Origin: Verrucomicrobiota bacterium
GTDB taxonomy: Bacteria > Verrucomicrobiota > Verrucomicrobiia > Chthoniobacterales > UBA6821
Assembly (NCBI GenBank): GCA_021413925.1
Contig: JAIOPL010000010.1
Span: forward strand, 62,001 to 126,000
Direction: 5' to 3'
DNA: 64,000 nt
Positions 52,039 to 60,140 of the stretch are shown here, piece by piece. The notes under the pieces were generated by a model. It made no database searches. It worked only from the letters and a program-made list of their open reading frames with translations, and was not told the origin of the DNA. Position 1 is the stretch's first letter, and each line of letters starts with the position of its first letter. The position numbers and the translations under genes are program-made.

Positions 52039-53708
52039 CTGAAGCTGAGCTCAATCAAACATTGCAACAGCTGATCTCTGCTTGGGAAGGCGAGTGTGTG
52101 GAATTCAAGGATGCAAACGACAACTTTTCCACTTCCGAAATTGGGAAATATTTCTCGGCACTGAGTAATGAGGCAAATCTCCGCAATATTCCTTCTGCTT
52201 GGCTGGTCTTTGGCGTGAGTAACGGAACACGCTCCATCATCGGAACCACGTATCGCGACAATAGAGAGCGTCTCGACAGCCTGAAACAGCAGATCGCACA
52301 AGACTCTGATCCATCCATCTCTTTCCGAGAGATCCATGAGTTAAAAACGCCGCAAGGCCGGATCATTCTTTTTCAAATACCCTCAGCTCCGCGTGGTATT
52401 CCTATTGCTTGGAAAACGCATTTCTACGCTCGCAATGGGGAAAGTCTGACGGGGCTTGATCTGACGAAGCTTGAGGAACTCCGTGCTCAACCTAGAGAAG
52501 GAGATTGGACTGCGTCTACATGTGATGGTGCAACTTTAGGTGATTTAGACCCCGCCGCTCTTCTGAAAGCCCGCGAGATATTCATCGGCAAATTCCGTGA
52601 TAGCATCCCCGAGGAAACCATACGGTCTTGGGATGAGATCACCTTTCTCGATAAAGCAAAGATCACCATTCAGGGGAAAATTACTCGCACTTGCCTACTT
52701 CTTCTCGGTCGTAGTGAGAGTACCCATTTTCTCTCACCTTCGGTTGCGGAATTGTCTTGGAAGCTTGAAGGTCCTGAGCGCGACTATCAGCATTTTTCTC
52801 CTCCTTTTCTTCTCGGAACCTCGCTTCTTTACCAGCGGATCAGAAACCTTCGCCTTACACTTCTTCCTCCTGGATCATTGCTCCCAATTGAGATTTCAAA
52901 ATATGACCAGCGGGTAGTACTCGAAGCATTGCATAACTGCATTGCGCATCAGGATTACACAAAGAACGAACGCGTTCTTGTCATCGAGCGGCCTAGCGAG
53001 TTGATCTTCCAGAATGCAGGAGAGTTTTTTGATGGAACCCCCACGGATTACATTCTAGGAACCCGCTCGCCCCGTCGTTATCGGAATCGTCATCTGGCAC
53101 AAGCCATGGTTCATCTCCGCATGATCGACACCATGGGATTTGGTATTCGTGATGTCATGTGGAAGGGGCAAGCTTCCCGATATTTACCCCTTCCTGACTT
53201 TGATCTTTCAGAACCGGGGCATGTAACCCTTCGTCTCCAAGGACGGTTTATAGACGAAAACTATAGTCGTACACTTCTGTCACACGCAGACCTTCCATGG
53301 CCGGATGTCTTGGCGTTGGATGCCGTTCAAAAAGGAGCCCTCCCTGACGACGAAAGCATCCAGTCGCTTCGCAAGCAGGGTTTGATTGAAGGCCGCAAGC
53401 CTCATTTTCATGTTGCTGCCGAAATTGCTGCTGTGACTGACAAGAAATCGGAATATATCCGTCACAAGGCATTCGATGATACTCATTTCTGTGAAATGAT
53501 TCTTGCCTTCCTCACACAGTTTGGTGAAGGAAGGAGGGAGGATTTTGAGCGCCTTTTGGACGGCAAGCTTTCTGACCTACTTACATCAGATCAAAAGAAA
53601 AGCAAAATCCATAACTTACTTCAGAAACTTAAGCGTAAAAATCGAATCAAAACTGAAGGCAAGACTAGTGGCTCCGTATGGAAACTAGTGATAAATAATC
53701 AACTTTAA
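52035..53708 (+). CDS. AlbA_2 / GHKL ATPase domain protein of the restriction island
   Basis: Protein of 557 residues. The N-terminus (about 10-150) is an AlbA_2 (Schlafen-like) domain: GECVEFKDANDNFSTSEIGK, AWLVFGVSNGT and HFYARNGESLTGL. A GHKL-type ATPase module follows (around residues 290-390): VLEALHNCIAHQDYTKNERV and FFDGTPTDYILG, RNRHLAQAM, IDTMGFGIRD. A winged-helix-like end has RREDFERLLDGKLSDLL. Such proteins accompany Type I and III systems and other defence genes; roles are unproven. Its stop codon lies in the first unit of a 10-nt tandem repeat. Confidence 0.8.
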   Translation: MTEAELNQTLQQLISAWEGECVEFKDANDNFSTSEIGKYFSALSNEANLRNIPSAWLVFGVSNGTRSIIGTTYRDNRERLDSLKQQIAQDSDPSISFREIHELKTPQGRIILFQIPSAPRGIPIAWKTHFYARNGESLTGLDLTKLEELRAQPREGDWTASTCDGATLGDLDPAALLKAREIFIGKFRDSIPEETIRSWDEITFLDKAKITIQGKITRTCLLLLGRSESTHFLSPSVAELSWKLEGPERDYQHFSPPFLLGTSLLYQRIRNLRLTLLPPGSLLPIEISKYDQRVVLEALHNCIAHQDYTKNERVLVIERPSELIFQNAGEFFDGTPTDYILGTRSPRRYRNRHLAQAMVHLRMIDTMGFGIRDVMWKGQASRYLPLPDFDLSEPGHVTLRLQGRFIDENYSRTLLSHADLPWPDVLALDAVQKGALPDDESIQSLRKQGLIEGRKPHFHVAAEIAAVTDKKSEYIRHKAFDDTHFCEMILAFLTQFGEGRREDFERLLDGKLSDLLTSDQKKSKIHNLLQKLKRKNRIKTEGKTSGSVWKLVINNQL

Positions 53709-53732
53709 TCAACTTTAATCAACTTTAATCAA
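53697..53732 (+). repeat. 10-nt tandem repeat between the ATPase gene and mod
   Basis: The unit AATCAACTTT occurs three times in a row (53697-53726) followed by AATCAA. The stop codon of the upstream gene (TAA, 53706-53708) spans the first and second units. The mod ATG is 15 nt after the array. A change in copy number would alter the distance between stop and start without touching either protein. Confidence 0.85.
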
Positions 53733-53747
53733 GTTCACGACAACCCC

Positions 53748-56096
53748 ATGGCTAGAGAAGCACATTACGACCTAACCGAGCCTGAGAAGCGCGACCTCAT
53801 CAAGCTCATCGAGCAGGGTCGGCCTCTCCCCGAAAAATACCGCTTTCTTCTCTTTGAGGATAAGCGGGAGGTGGAGCTTGTCTGGAATGGAAAGAGCCGA
53901 GATGTCTGCACGGCTGTCCTTCCATTTCAGACTCTTGAGCATATCGATGAGCCACGGAGAGAGAAGGCTCAGGAGGAAGAGCTGGGTTTTGACATGGGAG
54001 GTCGTCAGGTCAAAGGGTGGACGAATAAACTCATCTGGGGTGACAACAAGCTCATTCTCGCCTCGCTGAAGAGCGGAGCCCTACGGAGGCAGATTGAGGA
54101 TGCCGGGGGTTTAAAGCTCATCTATATCGACCCTCCTTTCGATGTCGGAGCCGACTTCTCCATGGATATCGAGATAGGAGGGGAGACCTTCCACAAGGAG
54201 CCGAACTTACTAGAGCAAATCGCCTACCGGGACACCTGGGGTCGTGGAGCCGACTCCTTCATCTCCATGATTTATGAGCGGCTTATCCTGATGCGGGATT
54301 TGCTGCATGAGGAGGGGAGTATTTTTGTTCATATAGGCCCGAAGCTCGCACCACATACACGCCTGATTTGTGACGAGCTATTTCAAAACAAAAATTTATT
54401 GGGCGAGATTGTTTGGCAAAGAACAGACCCACACAACGATGCGGTAAATAAGTTGGGTGTGGTAACAGATAGAATCCTATGGTTTGAGAAAAGCGACCGG
54501 AATTACTACAATTCCGATATTGAGCGAACTGCTCTTTCTGATTCTGCGGAAGCTGAATATTCACTCCTTGAACTAGAAAATGGAGAAGTTGTGAATTACA
54601 GAGGCAATGAATCCGAGAAGGGAAAACGATTCAAACTTGAGAACGCGACTTGGAAAGGCAGTAAGAATAGGTTTGTTTGGAGAGGAGCCTCTCCATCGTC
54701 TAAAAGAGAATGGATTCATGACTTTCAAGGGATGGAAGACGCATTAGCTAAAGGTGAGCTATATCTTCGCAATGAAGAAGTTGGGTCTGCGCGTTGTGCA
54801 AAGCGGTATTTGGAGCAGGTTAAGGGTATACCACTTCAAGACATTTGGGATGAAGTTGGTCGCATGAAAGGCGGAACAGATTATCCAACCCAAAAGCCAG
54901 AGCGACTTTTAGAGAGAATTATTAATATTGCGTCAAAGGAGGGGGATTTGATTGCCGACTTCTTCTGCGGTTCGGGTACGACCGCTGCGGTGGCTGAAAA
55001 GCTGGGTCGCAAGTGGATTGCCACCGACCTGGGAAAATTCGGTATTCATACGACCCGAAAACGACTCATCGGTGTTCAGCGGGAGATGAAAACCTCCGGT
55101 AAATCCTTTCGCGCATTTGAGGTGCTGAATCTTGGGCGCTATGAGCGCCAAGCCTATCTGAATATTTCAGGACGACTGACCGGAAAGAAGCGGGAGCAGG
55201 CCCTCGCCAAGAAGGAGAATGATTTTAGAGAATTGATTCTTAAAGCCTATAAAGCAGAACCCCTGTCAGAATCCGGATTTTTTCATGGGAAGCAGGGCGG
55301 CAGGCTTGTCGTCATTGGTCCCATCAACCTTCCCGTTGGGCGACTCTTCGTTGAGGAAATCGTGATGGAGAGCCGGAAGCGCGGAGCGACACGGGTTGAT
55401 ATTCTCGCCTTCGAGTTTGAGATGGGTCTCTTTCCTGCTGTTCTTGAGGAAGCCAAATCAAAGGGAATCGACCTTGCTCCAAAAACGATTCCCCCAGAGG
55501 TCTTTGACCGTCGTGCAGTAGAGAGGGGCCAAGTCCGCTTCCACGATGTCGCCTACATCGAGGTGACTCCTCGCGTGGACAAACAGAATCCGCTCTTGCT
55601 GACAGTCGAGCTCTCCGATTTCTCCGTCTATTACTCGCAAGGCATCGCCGAGTCGATTGCTGCCGAGTTGAAGGAGGGCAAGAGCGAAGTGGTTTGCGAA
55701 CAGGGACAGCTCATCAAGTTGAACAAGGACAAGGAGGGTGTTGTCACCCGTGATGTCTTGACCAAGAAATGGACCGACTGGGTTGATTACTGGGCCATCG
55801 ACTTCGATTACGAGAGCAGGAAGGAAATCATCAAGGTCGCGAAGAACATGGGTGTCGAAGGGGCCCTTCCCGGTGCTGCTGACACAGCGGAGTTTCTCGA
55901 CTTTGAGGAACGCTGGACTGGCGCCTACATCTTCGAGAATGAGTGGCAGAGTTTCCGAACCCGTAAGGACCGCGACCTTGAACTTGTTTCAGCCGCTCAT
56001 ACCTACGAGAAGCCGGGCCGCTACACCATCGCCGTCAAAGTCATCGACATCTTCGGTAACGACACCATGACCCTTATTCCAGTGACCGTAGGATAA
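53748..56096 (+). CDS. mod: Type III-like Mod DNA methyltransferase
   Basis: Protein of 782 residues. Motif IV is YIDPPFDVGADF (near residues 126-137) and motif I is FFCGSGTTAAVAEKLGRK (near 404-421). This order, IV before I, marks beta-class amino-methyltransferases, which give N6-methyladenine or N4-methylcytosine. Between the two motifs lies the target-recognition region, much richer in A+T than its flanks. The C-terminal half (from about 490) has no known methyltransferase part; the last 60 residues (GAYIFENEWQ ... TLIPVTVG) look like a PKD-type beta fold. It should methylate the site that Res would cut. Confidence 0.87.
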   Translation: MAREAHYDLTEPEKRDLIKLIEQGRPLPEKYRFLLFEDKREVELVWNGKSRDVCTAVLPFQTLEHIDEPRREKAQEEELGFDMGGRQVKGWTNKLIWGDNKLILASLKSGALRRQIEDAGGLKLIYIDPPFDVGADFSMDIEIGGETFHKEPNLLEQIAYRDTWGRGADSFISMIYERLILMRDLLHEEGSIFVHIGPKLAPHTRLICDELFQNKNLLGEIVWQRTDPHNDAVNKLGVVTDRILWFEKSDRNYYNSDIERTALSDSAEAEYSLLELENGEVVNYRGNESEKGKRFKLENATWKGSKNRFVWRGASPSSKREWIHDFQGMEDALAKGELYLRNEEVGSARCAKRYLEQVKGIPLQDIWDEVGRMKGGTDYPTQKPERLLERIINIASKEGDLIADFFCGSGTTAAVAEKLGRKWIATDLGKFGIHTTRKRLIGVQREMKTSGKSFRAFEVLNLGRYERQAYLNISGRLTGKKREQALAKKENDFRELILKAYKAEPLSESGFFHGKQGGRLVVIGPINLPVGRLFVEEIVMESRKRGATRVDILAFEFEMGLFPAVLEEAKSKGIDLAPKTIPPEVFDRRAVERGQVRFHDVAYIEVTPRVDKQNPLLLTVELSDFSVYYSQGIAESIAAELKEGKSEVVCEQGQLIKLNKDKEGVVTRDVLTKKWTDWVDYWAIDFDYESRKEIIKVAKNMGVEGALPGAADTAEFLDFEERWTGAYIFENEWQSFRTRKDRDLELVSAAHTYEKPGRYTIAVKVIDIFGNDTMTLIPVTVG

Positions 56097-56098
56097 TC

Positions 56099-56728
56099 AT
56101 GAAACACATGATCTATGCCTCAGCAACTTATAAGGCGTCGGCCTTTAACTGTCCTTTGTGCCATGCCTATTCAAACCAAGTATGGAGTATCACCTATAAA
56201 GTAGTAAGTCACCCAATGGGCATAAATGGGTTGGATATTTGCACTTGTTCTCACTGCCACGAATATTCCGTCTGGTTTAACGAGAATATGATATTTCCTT
56301 TTAACTCTATTGCGCCCCATGCCCATGCCGATCTACCAGTGGAAATAAAAGTTGATTATGAAGAAGCACGAACAATCTTCTCGATTTCGCCGAGGGGAGC
56401 ATGCGCGCTTCTTCGTCTTTGTGTAGAGAAGCTATGCTGTCATCTCTTAGGCAGAAACGTGTCGATAAATACAGGAATAGGTGAACTGGTAAAAAATGGT
56501 TTAAATCAACAAGTCCAAAAGAGCATGGATACCATCAGAGTTTTAGGAAATGAAGCCGTTCATGCTGGTCAAATTGACATCAACGATGATCCCAATGTAG
56601 CGATAAAACTTTTTGGCCTGATTAATTTTATCTGTGAGGATCAAATAACTCGCCCGAGAGAAATAGATAAACTTTTCAACTCATTGCCTGAAGAGAAACT
56701 CAAAGGGATCGAAAATAGGGATAAGTAG
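56099..56728 (+). CDS. DUF4145-domain protein of the restriction island
   Basis: Protein of 209 residues. An N-terminal zinc ribbon has CPLCHAY and CTCSHCHEYS. The DUF4145 core has SISPRGACALLRLCVEKLC, then IRVLGNEAVHAGQID and a final helical part. DUF4145 proteins are common neighbours of restriction systems and may serve as HEPN-like effector or adaptor proteins, but this is not proven. It starts 2 nt after mod and has a lower G+C content than its neighbours, which suggests separate origin. Confidence 0.8.
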   Translation: MKHMIYASATYKASAFNCPLCHAYSNQVWSITYKVVSHPMGINGLDICTCSHCHEYSVWFNENMIFPFNSIAPHAHADLPVEIKVDYEEARTIFSISPRGACALLRLCVEKLCCHLLGRNVSINTGIGELVKNGLNQQVQKSMDTIRVLGNEAVHAGQIDINDDPNVAIKLFGLINFICEDQITRPREIDKLFNSLPEEKLKGIENRDK

Positions 56729-56730
56729 CC

Positions 56731-57339
56731 ATGATCGTTTACGTGCTTACCAATCCAGCGATGCCCGGTCTCGTGAAGATCGGGCGCACTGATAACACTG
56801 ATGCAAATAGCCGCATTGGTCAGCTCTATACAACGGGCGTACCTGTCCCCTTCACGCTTGAGTATGCGTGCAAGGTCTCTAATCCCGACGATGTGGAGAA
56901 GGCGCTTCATATCGCCTTCGGTCCTCAGCGGATAAATCCAAAGCGCGAGTTCTTCCAGATCGAACCTGAGCAAGCCATTGCAATCCTGCGGCTACTCAAT
57001 ACGGAGGATGCCACAGAGGAAGTCTCTGCCCAGAAATCCGACATTGATCCAGAGTCAGCCCAAGCGGCAGTCGCTCTGAAATCCCGTCGCCCGAATCTGA
57101 ACTTCCTAGAGGTAGGCATTCCGATCGGGTCAGTCCTTCATTCTACAGAAGATGACTCCACCGCCACGGTCATCTCAGCTAAGAAGGTAACTTTTAGCGG
57201 CGATGAAATGTCCCTGACCGCCGCTACGCGTATCATGCTCGGCCTCGACTACAGCGTGCAGCCCTCACCCTACTGGACCTACAACGGCCGTCCCCTACGC
57301 GATCTCTACAACGAGACTTATACCGCAGTAGATCAATAG
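56731..57339 (+). CDS. GIY-YIG-type nuclease with RAMA/DUF4357-like C-terminus
   Basis: Protein of 202 residues. The N-terminus (VYVLTNPAMPGLVKIGRT, RIGQLYTTGVP, VEKALHIAFGPQRINPKREF) is the T5orf172 variant of the GIY-YIG fold. The C-terminus (VGIPIGSVLHS, KKVTFSGDEMSLTAATRIML, SPYWTYNGRPLRDL) matches the small domain often joined to restriction nucleases and methyltransferases. It starts 2 nt after the DUF4145 gene and ends the island operon. It may cut DNA or act as a sensor of modification. Confidence 0.8.
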   Translation: MIVYVLTNPAMPGLVKIGRTDNTDANSRIGQLYTTGVPVPFTLEYACKVSNPDDVEKALHIAFGPQRINPKREFFQIEPEQAIAILRLLNTEDATEEVSAQKSDIDPESAQAAVALKSRRPNLNFLEVGIPIGSVLHSTEDDSTATVISAKKVTFSGDEMSLTAATRIMLGLDYSVQPSPYWTYNGRPLRDLYNETYTAVDQ

Positions 57340-57660
57340 ATGGAAATTGAGGCCCCGGTATCCTTTACGAATCGTAGTAGCTTGCGGCTTCCCCTTGCCC
57401 AGTCACCCCTAGGCCACCTGGAACATTCACAAACATTTTTCCTGAGTTCTTGAGTTCCAAATTAAAAACCTCTGCGTCCTCTGCGCCTCCGCGCGAGTAA
57501 AATCCTAAATCTCCTTCTTGGTCTCTGCGATTGTTGACCCAGCCGTTACGGACGCGCGAGAACATTCACCAGAATCTCAAAGAGGCAGGTCTCCCTGCGG
57601 GCTCTCGTGATCTCATGAAGGCTTTTTGCGAGCGCCCTTCTTTTTTTCCGTGAAAAGAGT
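57340..57660. other. Intergenic region after the restriction island
   Basis: About 320 bases with no gene. It has a stretch ctctgcgtcctctgcgcctc near 57470-57495, a low-complexity run that is echoed at 62992-63014 (ctctgcgatctctgcacctc). No terminator with a clear hairpin and T run was found. Confidence 0.4.
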
Positions 57661-57948
57661 TCAGTTACTTGGTCCGAAGATCACGGCGTTCCCATTGTGG
57701 ACACGGGTAACCGTTACGGGGCCACCATCGGGCCATGAGACGATCGAGCCGTTCCCCTTGGCATCGAGACGAGAATGGATATTACCAGTCTGCCTTGTGC
57801 CGTCCTTCAAGGTGATGTCGTAGACCCCGTTGTTCACCGTTCCCGATTGAATCTGGGAAGGGTTGACAGGTAGCCCGACGACTTGGGCTTGGATCGACTG
57901 GGTTGCAGAGAGGCAAATCGCCAAGAGTGTGAAGAGTTGGGATTTCAT
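57661..57948 (-). CDS. Small secreted protein of unknown function
   Basis: Protein of 95 residues with a signal peptide (MKSQLFTLLAICLSATQSIQ, cut near AQA). The mature part (VYDITLKDGTRQTGNIHSRL, then GSIVSWPDGGPVTVTRVHNG) looks like a small beta-sheet protein. No family was recognised. ATG 57948 is 4 nt after the stop of the repeat-protein gene at 57953, so both are on one transcript, driven from the CTAGGAC element upstream. In-frame starts further upstream fall inside the preceding gene. Confidence 0.7.
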   Translation of the reverse strand: MKSQLFTLLAICLSATQSIQAQVVGLPVNPSQIQSGTVNNGVYDITLKDGTRQTGNIHSRLDAKGNGSIVSWPDGGPVTVTRVHNGNAVIFGPSN

Positions 57949-57952
57949 GAAT

Positions 57953-58330
57953 TTATTTTCCGAGAAAAGGTAATCCGCCACTGCATCGATCTTTGTTGCC
58001 AGTCCCCCAATAGCCGCCGCTTCCGTCCGAGGAGATATGACCATCCTTGGTCCAATAACCTCCGCTCCCGTCTGAGCTGACATGACCATCCTTGGTCCAG
58101 TAGCCACCTTGACCATCAGAGGAAACATGCCCCCCCTTGGTCCAATACCCCCCGCTTCCATCTGAAGATACGTGACCATCCTTGGTCCAGTAGCCGCCAT
58201 TTCCGTCTGAGCTGACATGACCGCACGGGGTCCAATATCCTCCGCTGCCATCCGAGGAGATGTGGTCGGCGAGTACCGAGCCCAAGGGAATAAGGAGGAG
58301 AGCTGCGATCAGGAGAGGGTTTGAGTTCAT
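57953..58330 (-). CDS. Secreted GHVSSDGxGGYWT repeat protein, copy A
   Basis: Protein of 125 residues. A signal peptide (MNSNPLLIAALLLIPLGSVL, cut after ADH region) precedes six tandem units of about 15 residues, GHVSSDGSGGYWTKD and close variants, and a Cys-containing end. The His/Ser/Asp/Gly/Tyr/Trp-rich repeats suggest a repetitive beta structure and possibly metal or sugar binding, but nothing is known. It has a paralogue at 61512-61883. The CTAGGAC element is upstream, and an 8-nt tandem repeat of about 35 units lies just beyond it. Confidence 0.75.
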   Translation of the reverse strand: MNSNPLLIAALLLIPLGSVLADHISSDGSGGYWTPCGHVSSDGNGGYWTKDGHVSSDGSGGYWTKGGHVSSDGQGGYWTKDGHVSSDGSGGYWTKDGHISSDGSGGYWGTGNKDRCSGGLPFLGK

Positions 58331-58354
58331 GACGACACTATCGCACACCTACTA

Positions 58355-58372
58355 AGTCGCTGAGTGTCCTAG
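58355..58372 (-). promoter_or_regulatory. CTAGGAC element, copy 4
   Basis: Read on the minus strand, CTAGGACACTCAGCGACT, 42 nt before the ATG at 58330. A GATAGT hexamer begins 30 nt after the element start and ends 6 nt before the ATG. The leader has no Shine-Dalgarno sequence. Confidence 0.65.
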
Positions 58373-58380
58373 GTCTGAAG

Positions 58381-58665
58381 AAAGGTGGAAAGGTGGAAAA
58401 GTGGAAAGGTGGAAAGGTGGAAGGGTTGAAGGGTGGAAGGGTTGAAGGGTTGAAGGGTGGAAGGGTGGAAGGGTGGACGGGTGGAAGGGTTGAAGGGTTG
58501 AAGGGTTGAAGGGTTGAAGGGTTGAAGGGTTGAAGGGTTGAAGGGTTGAAGGGTTGAAGGGTTGAAGGGTTGAAGGGTTGAAGGGTTGAAGGGTTGAAGG
58601 GTTGAAGGGTTGAAGGGTTGAAGGGTTAAAAGGTGGAAAGGTGGAAAGGTGGAAAGGTGGAGAGG
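58381..58665. repeat. 8-nt tandem repeat array (VNTR), about 35 units
   Basis: The main unit is GGGTTGAA, with variants GGGTGGAA and GGTGGAAA at both ends. The middle part (from about 58488 to 58625) is almost perfect. It lies 9 nt beyond the CTAGGAC element of the gene at 57953-58330, on its upstream side. Because 8 is not a multiple of 3, the array is open in several frames and yields a spurious repeat protein when read on the minus strand. Confidence 0.9.
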
Positions 58666-58767
58666 TGCATACGTAGGCGTGGGAACGCCTCGGATAGATC
58701 CCGCAGAGGCGGGACCCGAAGGGTGAACCAATTCTCTGGGAAGAGATGCGGAGAAATTGCCTCTAAG

Positions 58768-58885
58768 GCAAGCCCGTGAGGGCGGCACCGCTTTGCTGGA
58801 GCAAAGTGCCGTTCAACTGAGCGGGAGCGAACGAGTCCAAGGCTGAAGGCCGAAGGCTGTTAGGCTGTTAGGCTGTTAGGGGGAA
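58768..58885 (-). repeat. Hairpin repeat with GCAAAGCGGTGCC core, copy on minus strand
   Basis: The core on the plus strand is ggcaccgctttgctggagca followed by aagtgcc, an imperfect palindrome of about 27 nt. It is followed by aggctgaaggccgaaggctg and ttaggctg units, the reverse complement of the cctaacag units at 44036-44060. No gene was seen in 58665-58953. Confidence 0.6.
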
Positions 58886-58953
58886 ACTAGGGAGATGGAC
58901 GAAGCTGGAAGAGTAGCCAGATGACACGGGATTAGCTTGAAAGTGAGGGGGTT

Positions 58954-59187
58954 TTGGAGGATTGGATAGTCGTGAGGATTAATCCGTCCAGAATCTCAAC
59001 CAGCCCAAGCTGGAGGAAGTCGGTTGTCCTGACGAAGGGACAGCGCCTTGGAGCACGCTGGGCGACCTTGATCGAGAAACTGGAAGGCGATCCCTCGGTG
59101 ACTCCGAGACTTAAGGATCAGGCTTTGGCCTGTCTCTGTGCCTACAAGGGGCTGAATTATGAGCATGAACGAGCCGCGGCAAGATGA
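58954..59187 (+). CDS. Doubtful small protein
   Basis: A frame of 77 codons starting with an alternative start codon; the product (EDWIVVRINPSRISTSPSWR, then LTKGQRLGARWATLIEKLEG) is basic and has no known domain. It is the only sizable open frame in the gap 58331-59262 that is not made of repeats. Its codon pattern is plausible but not decisive. It is preceded by a repeat block, as are other small genes in this region. Confidence 0.3.
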   Translation: MEDWIVVRINPSRISTSPSWRKSVVLTKGQRLGARWATLIEKLEGDPSVTPRLKDQALACLCAYKGLNYEHERAAAR

Positions 59188-59262
59188 GTGCTTGGTGAAG
59201 CCGCAGCCATCGCATACCTCAAGGTCCTCCTGGCTTTCTGAGGTCGTGTGAAGGGGGAGCTT

Positions 59263-60000
59263 TTACGCCCCCTTGAAGAGTCGTAGGGCGTTCTCTTCAG
59301 GGAGGCCGGCATCGAGGATCCGCTGCGCTGCTTTCTGAATGTCGTAGCTGACACGACGCAGGGTAAAGCTGTGCTCCTCAGGGTGGTAGATGCCGTAGGT
59401 GGCTCGCGTGGAGCCATCGCGGGGTTGGCCGACCGAACCGACATTGATCGCGCACGCTCTGGTGCGGTCGAGCAGGACCTCACCCTCGCCGGGAATGCCG
59501 AAGCCGACATCCAGATCTCCTTTGAGCAATGCGATCTCGGGCTTGTGGGTGTGGCCGAAGAAGCTCACCGGAGTACGTTGCTTCTCAAAGTGCCGGAGGA
59601 AGTCCGTACTCCCCTTCAGGTACTCGAAGGAGTCTGGCATGTGTAGTGTGGCGTGGACGATGGTGATCGCTCCCACCTCGGCACTCAGCGGCAGGGAGCG
59701 GATCCATTGCTTTTCCTCTTTGGTAAGGGCCTTCTGGGCGTGGAGTATCCCGTCACGGACGCGCCGTTCTAAGTTGTAGTCATCGAGATTCACCAGGGTG
59801 TAGGCGTCATGGTTGCCGATCACCGTGGCCTTGGAGCGCTCCCTCACGAGACGGAGGCACTCTGCCGGAGCGGCTCCGTACCCGACGATGTCTCCGAGGC
59901 AGAGGATCTCGGTGATTCCCTGCTGGTCGATGTCTCTGAGGACGGCCTGGAGGGCGTCGATGTTGGCGTGAATATCGGATATGAGGGCGGTTTTGGGCAT
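59263..60000 (-). CDS. Calcineurin-like metallophosphoesterase
   Basis: Protein of 245 residues with all metal motifs: SDIHAN (DxH) at the start, CLGDIVGYG (GD), GNHDAY (GNHD), VHATLH and FGHTH. It resembles YfcE-like and ApaH-like cytoplasmic phosphoesterases that cleave phosphodiesters or dinucleotides; the substrate is unknown. A free-standing gene, convergent with the doubtful small frame at 58954. Nothing nearby suggests a pathway. Confidence 0.9.
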   Translation of the reverse strand: MPKTALISDIHANIDALQAVLRDIDQQGITEILCLGDIVGYGAAPAECLRLVRERSKATVIGNHDAYTLVNLDDYNLERRVRDGILHAQKALTKEEKQWIRSLPLSAEVGAITIVHATLHMPDSFEYLKGSTDFLRHFEKQRTPVSFFGHTHKPEIALLKGDLDVGFGIPGEGEVLLDRTRACAINVGSVGQPRDGSTRATYGIYHPEEHSFTLRRVSYDIQKAAQRILDAGLPEENALRLFKGA

Positions 60001-60140
60001 GGGGTAGGCGGAGGGTTAGAAGGATAAAAAGGTTAAAAGTTAGAACGTACGAAGGCGGAGGAGGCGACCGAAGCGGATGAGGATGGGCAGAGAATTAGCC
60101 ACATAAGGCACAAGAGGCACAGCGAAGGAGAAGAAGTGGG

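Noticed and set aside
58369-58788. A 139-codon minus-strand frame with a LQPFNPST repeat
   Set aside because: The repeat comes directly from translating the 8-nt tandem array, which is open in several frames. There is no signal peptide or conserved part.
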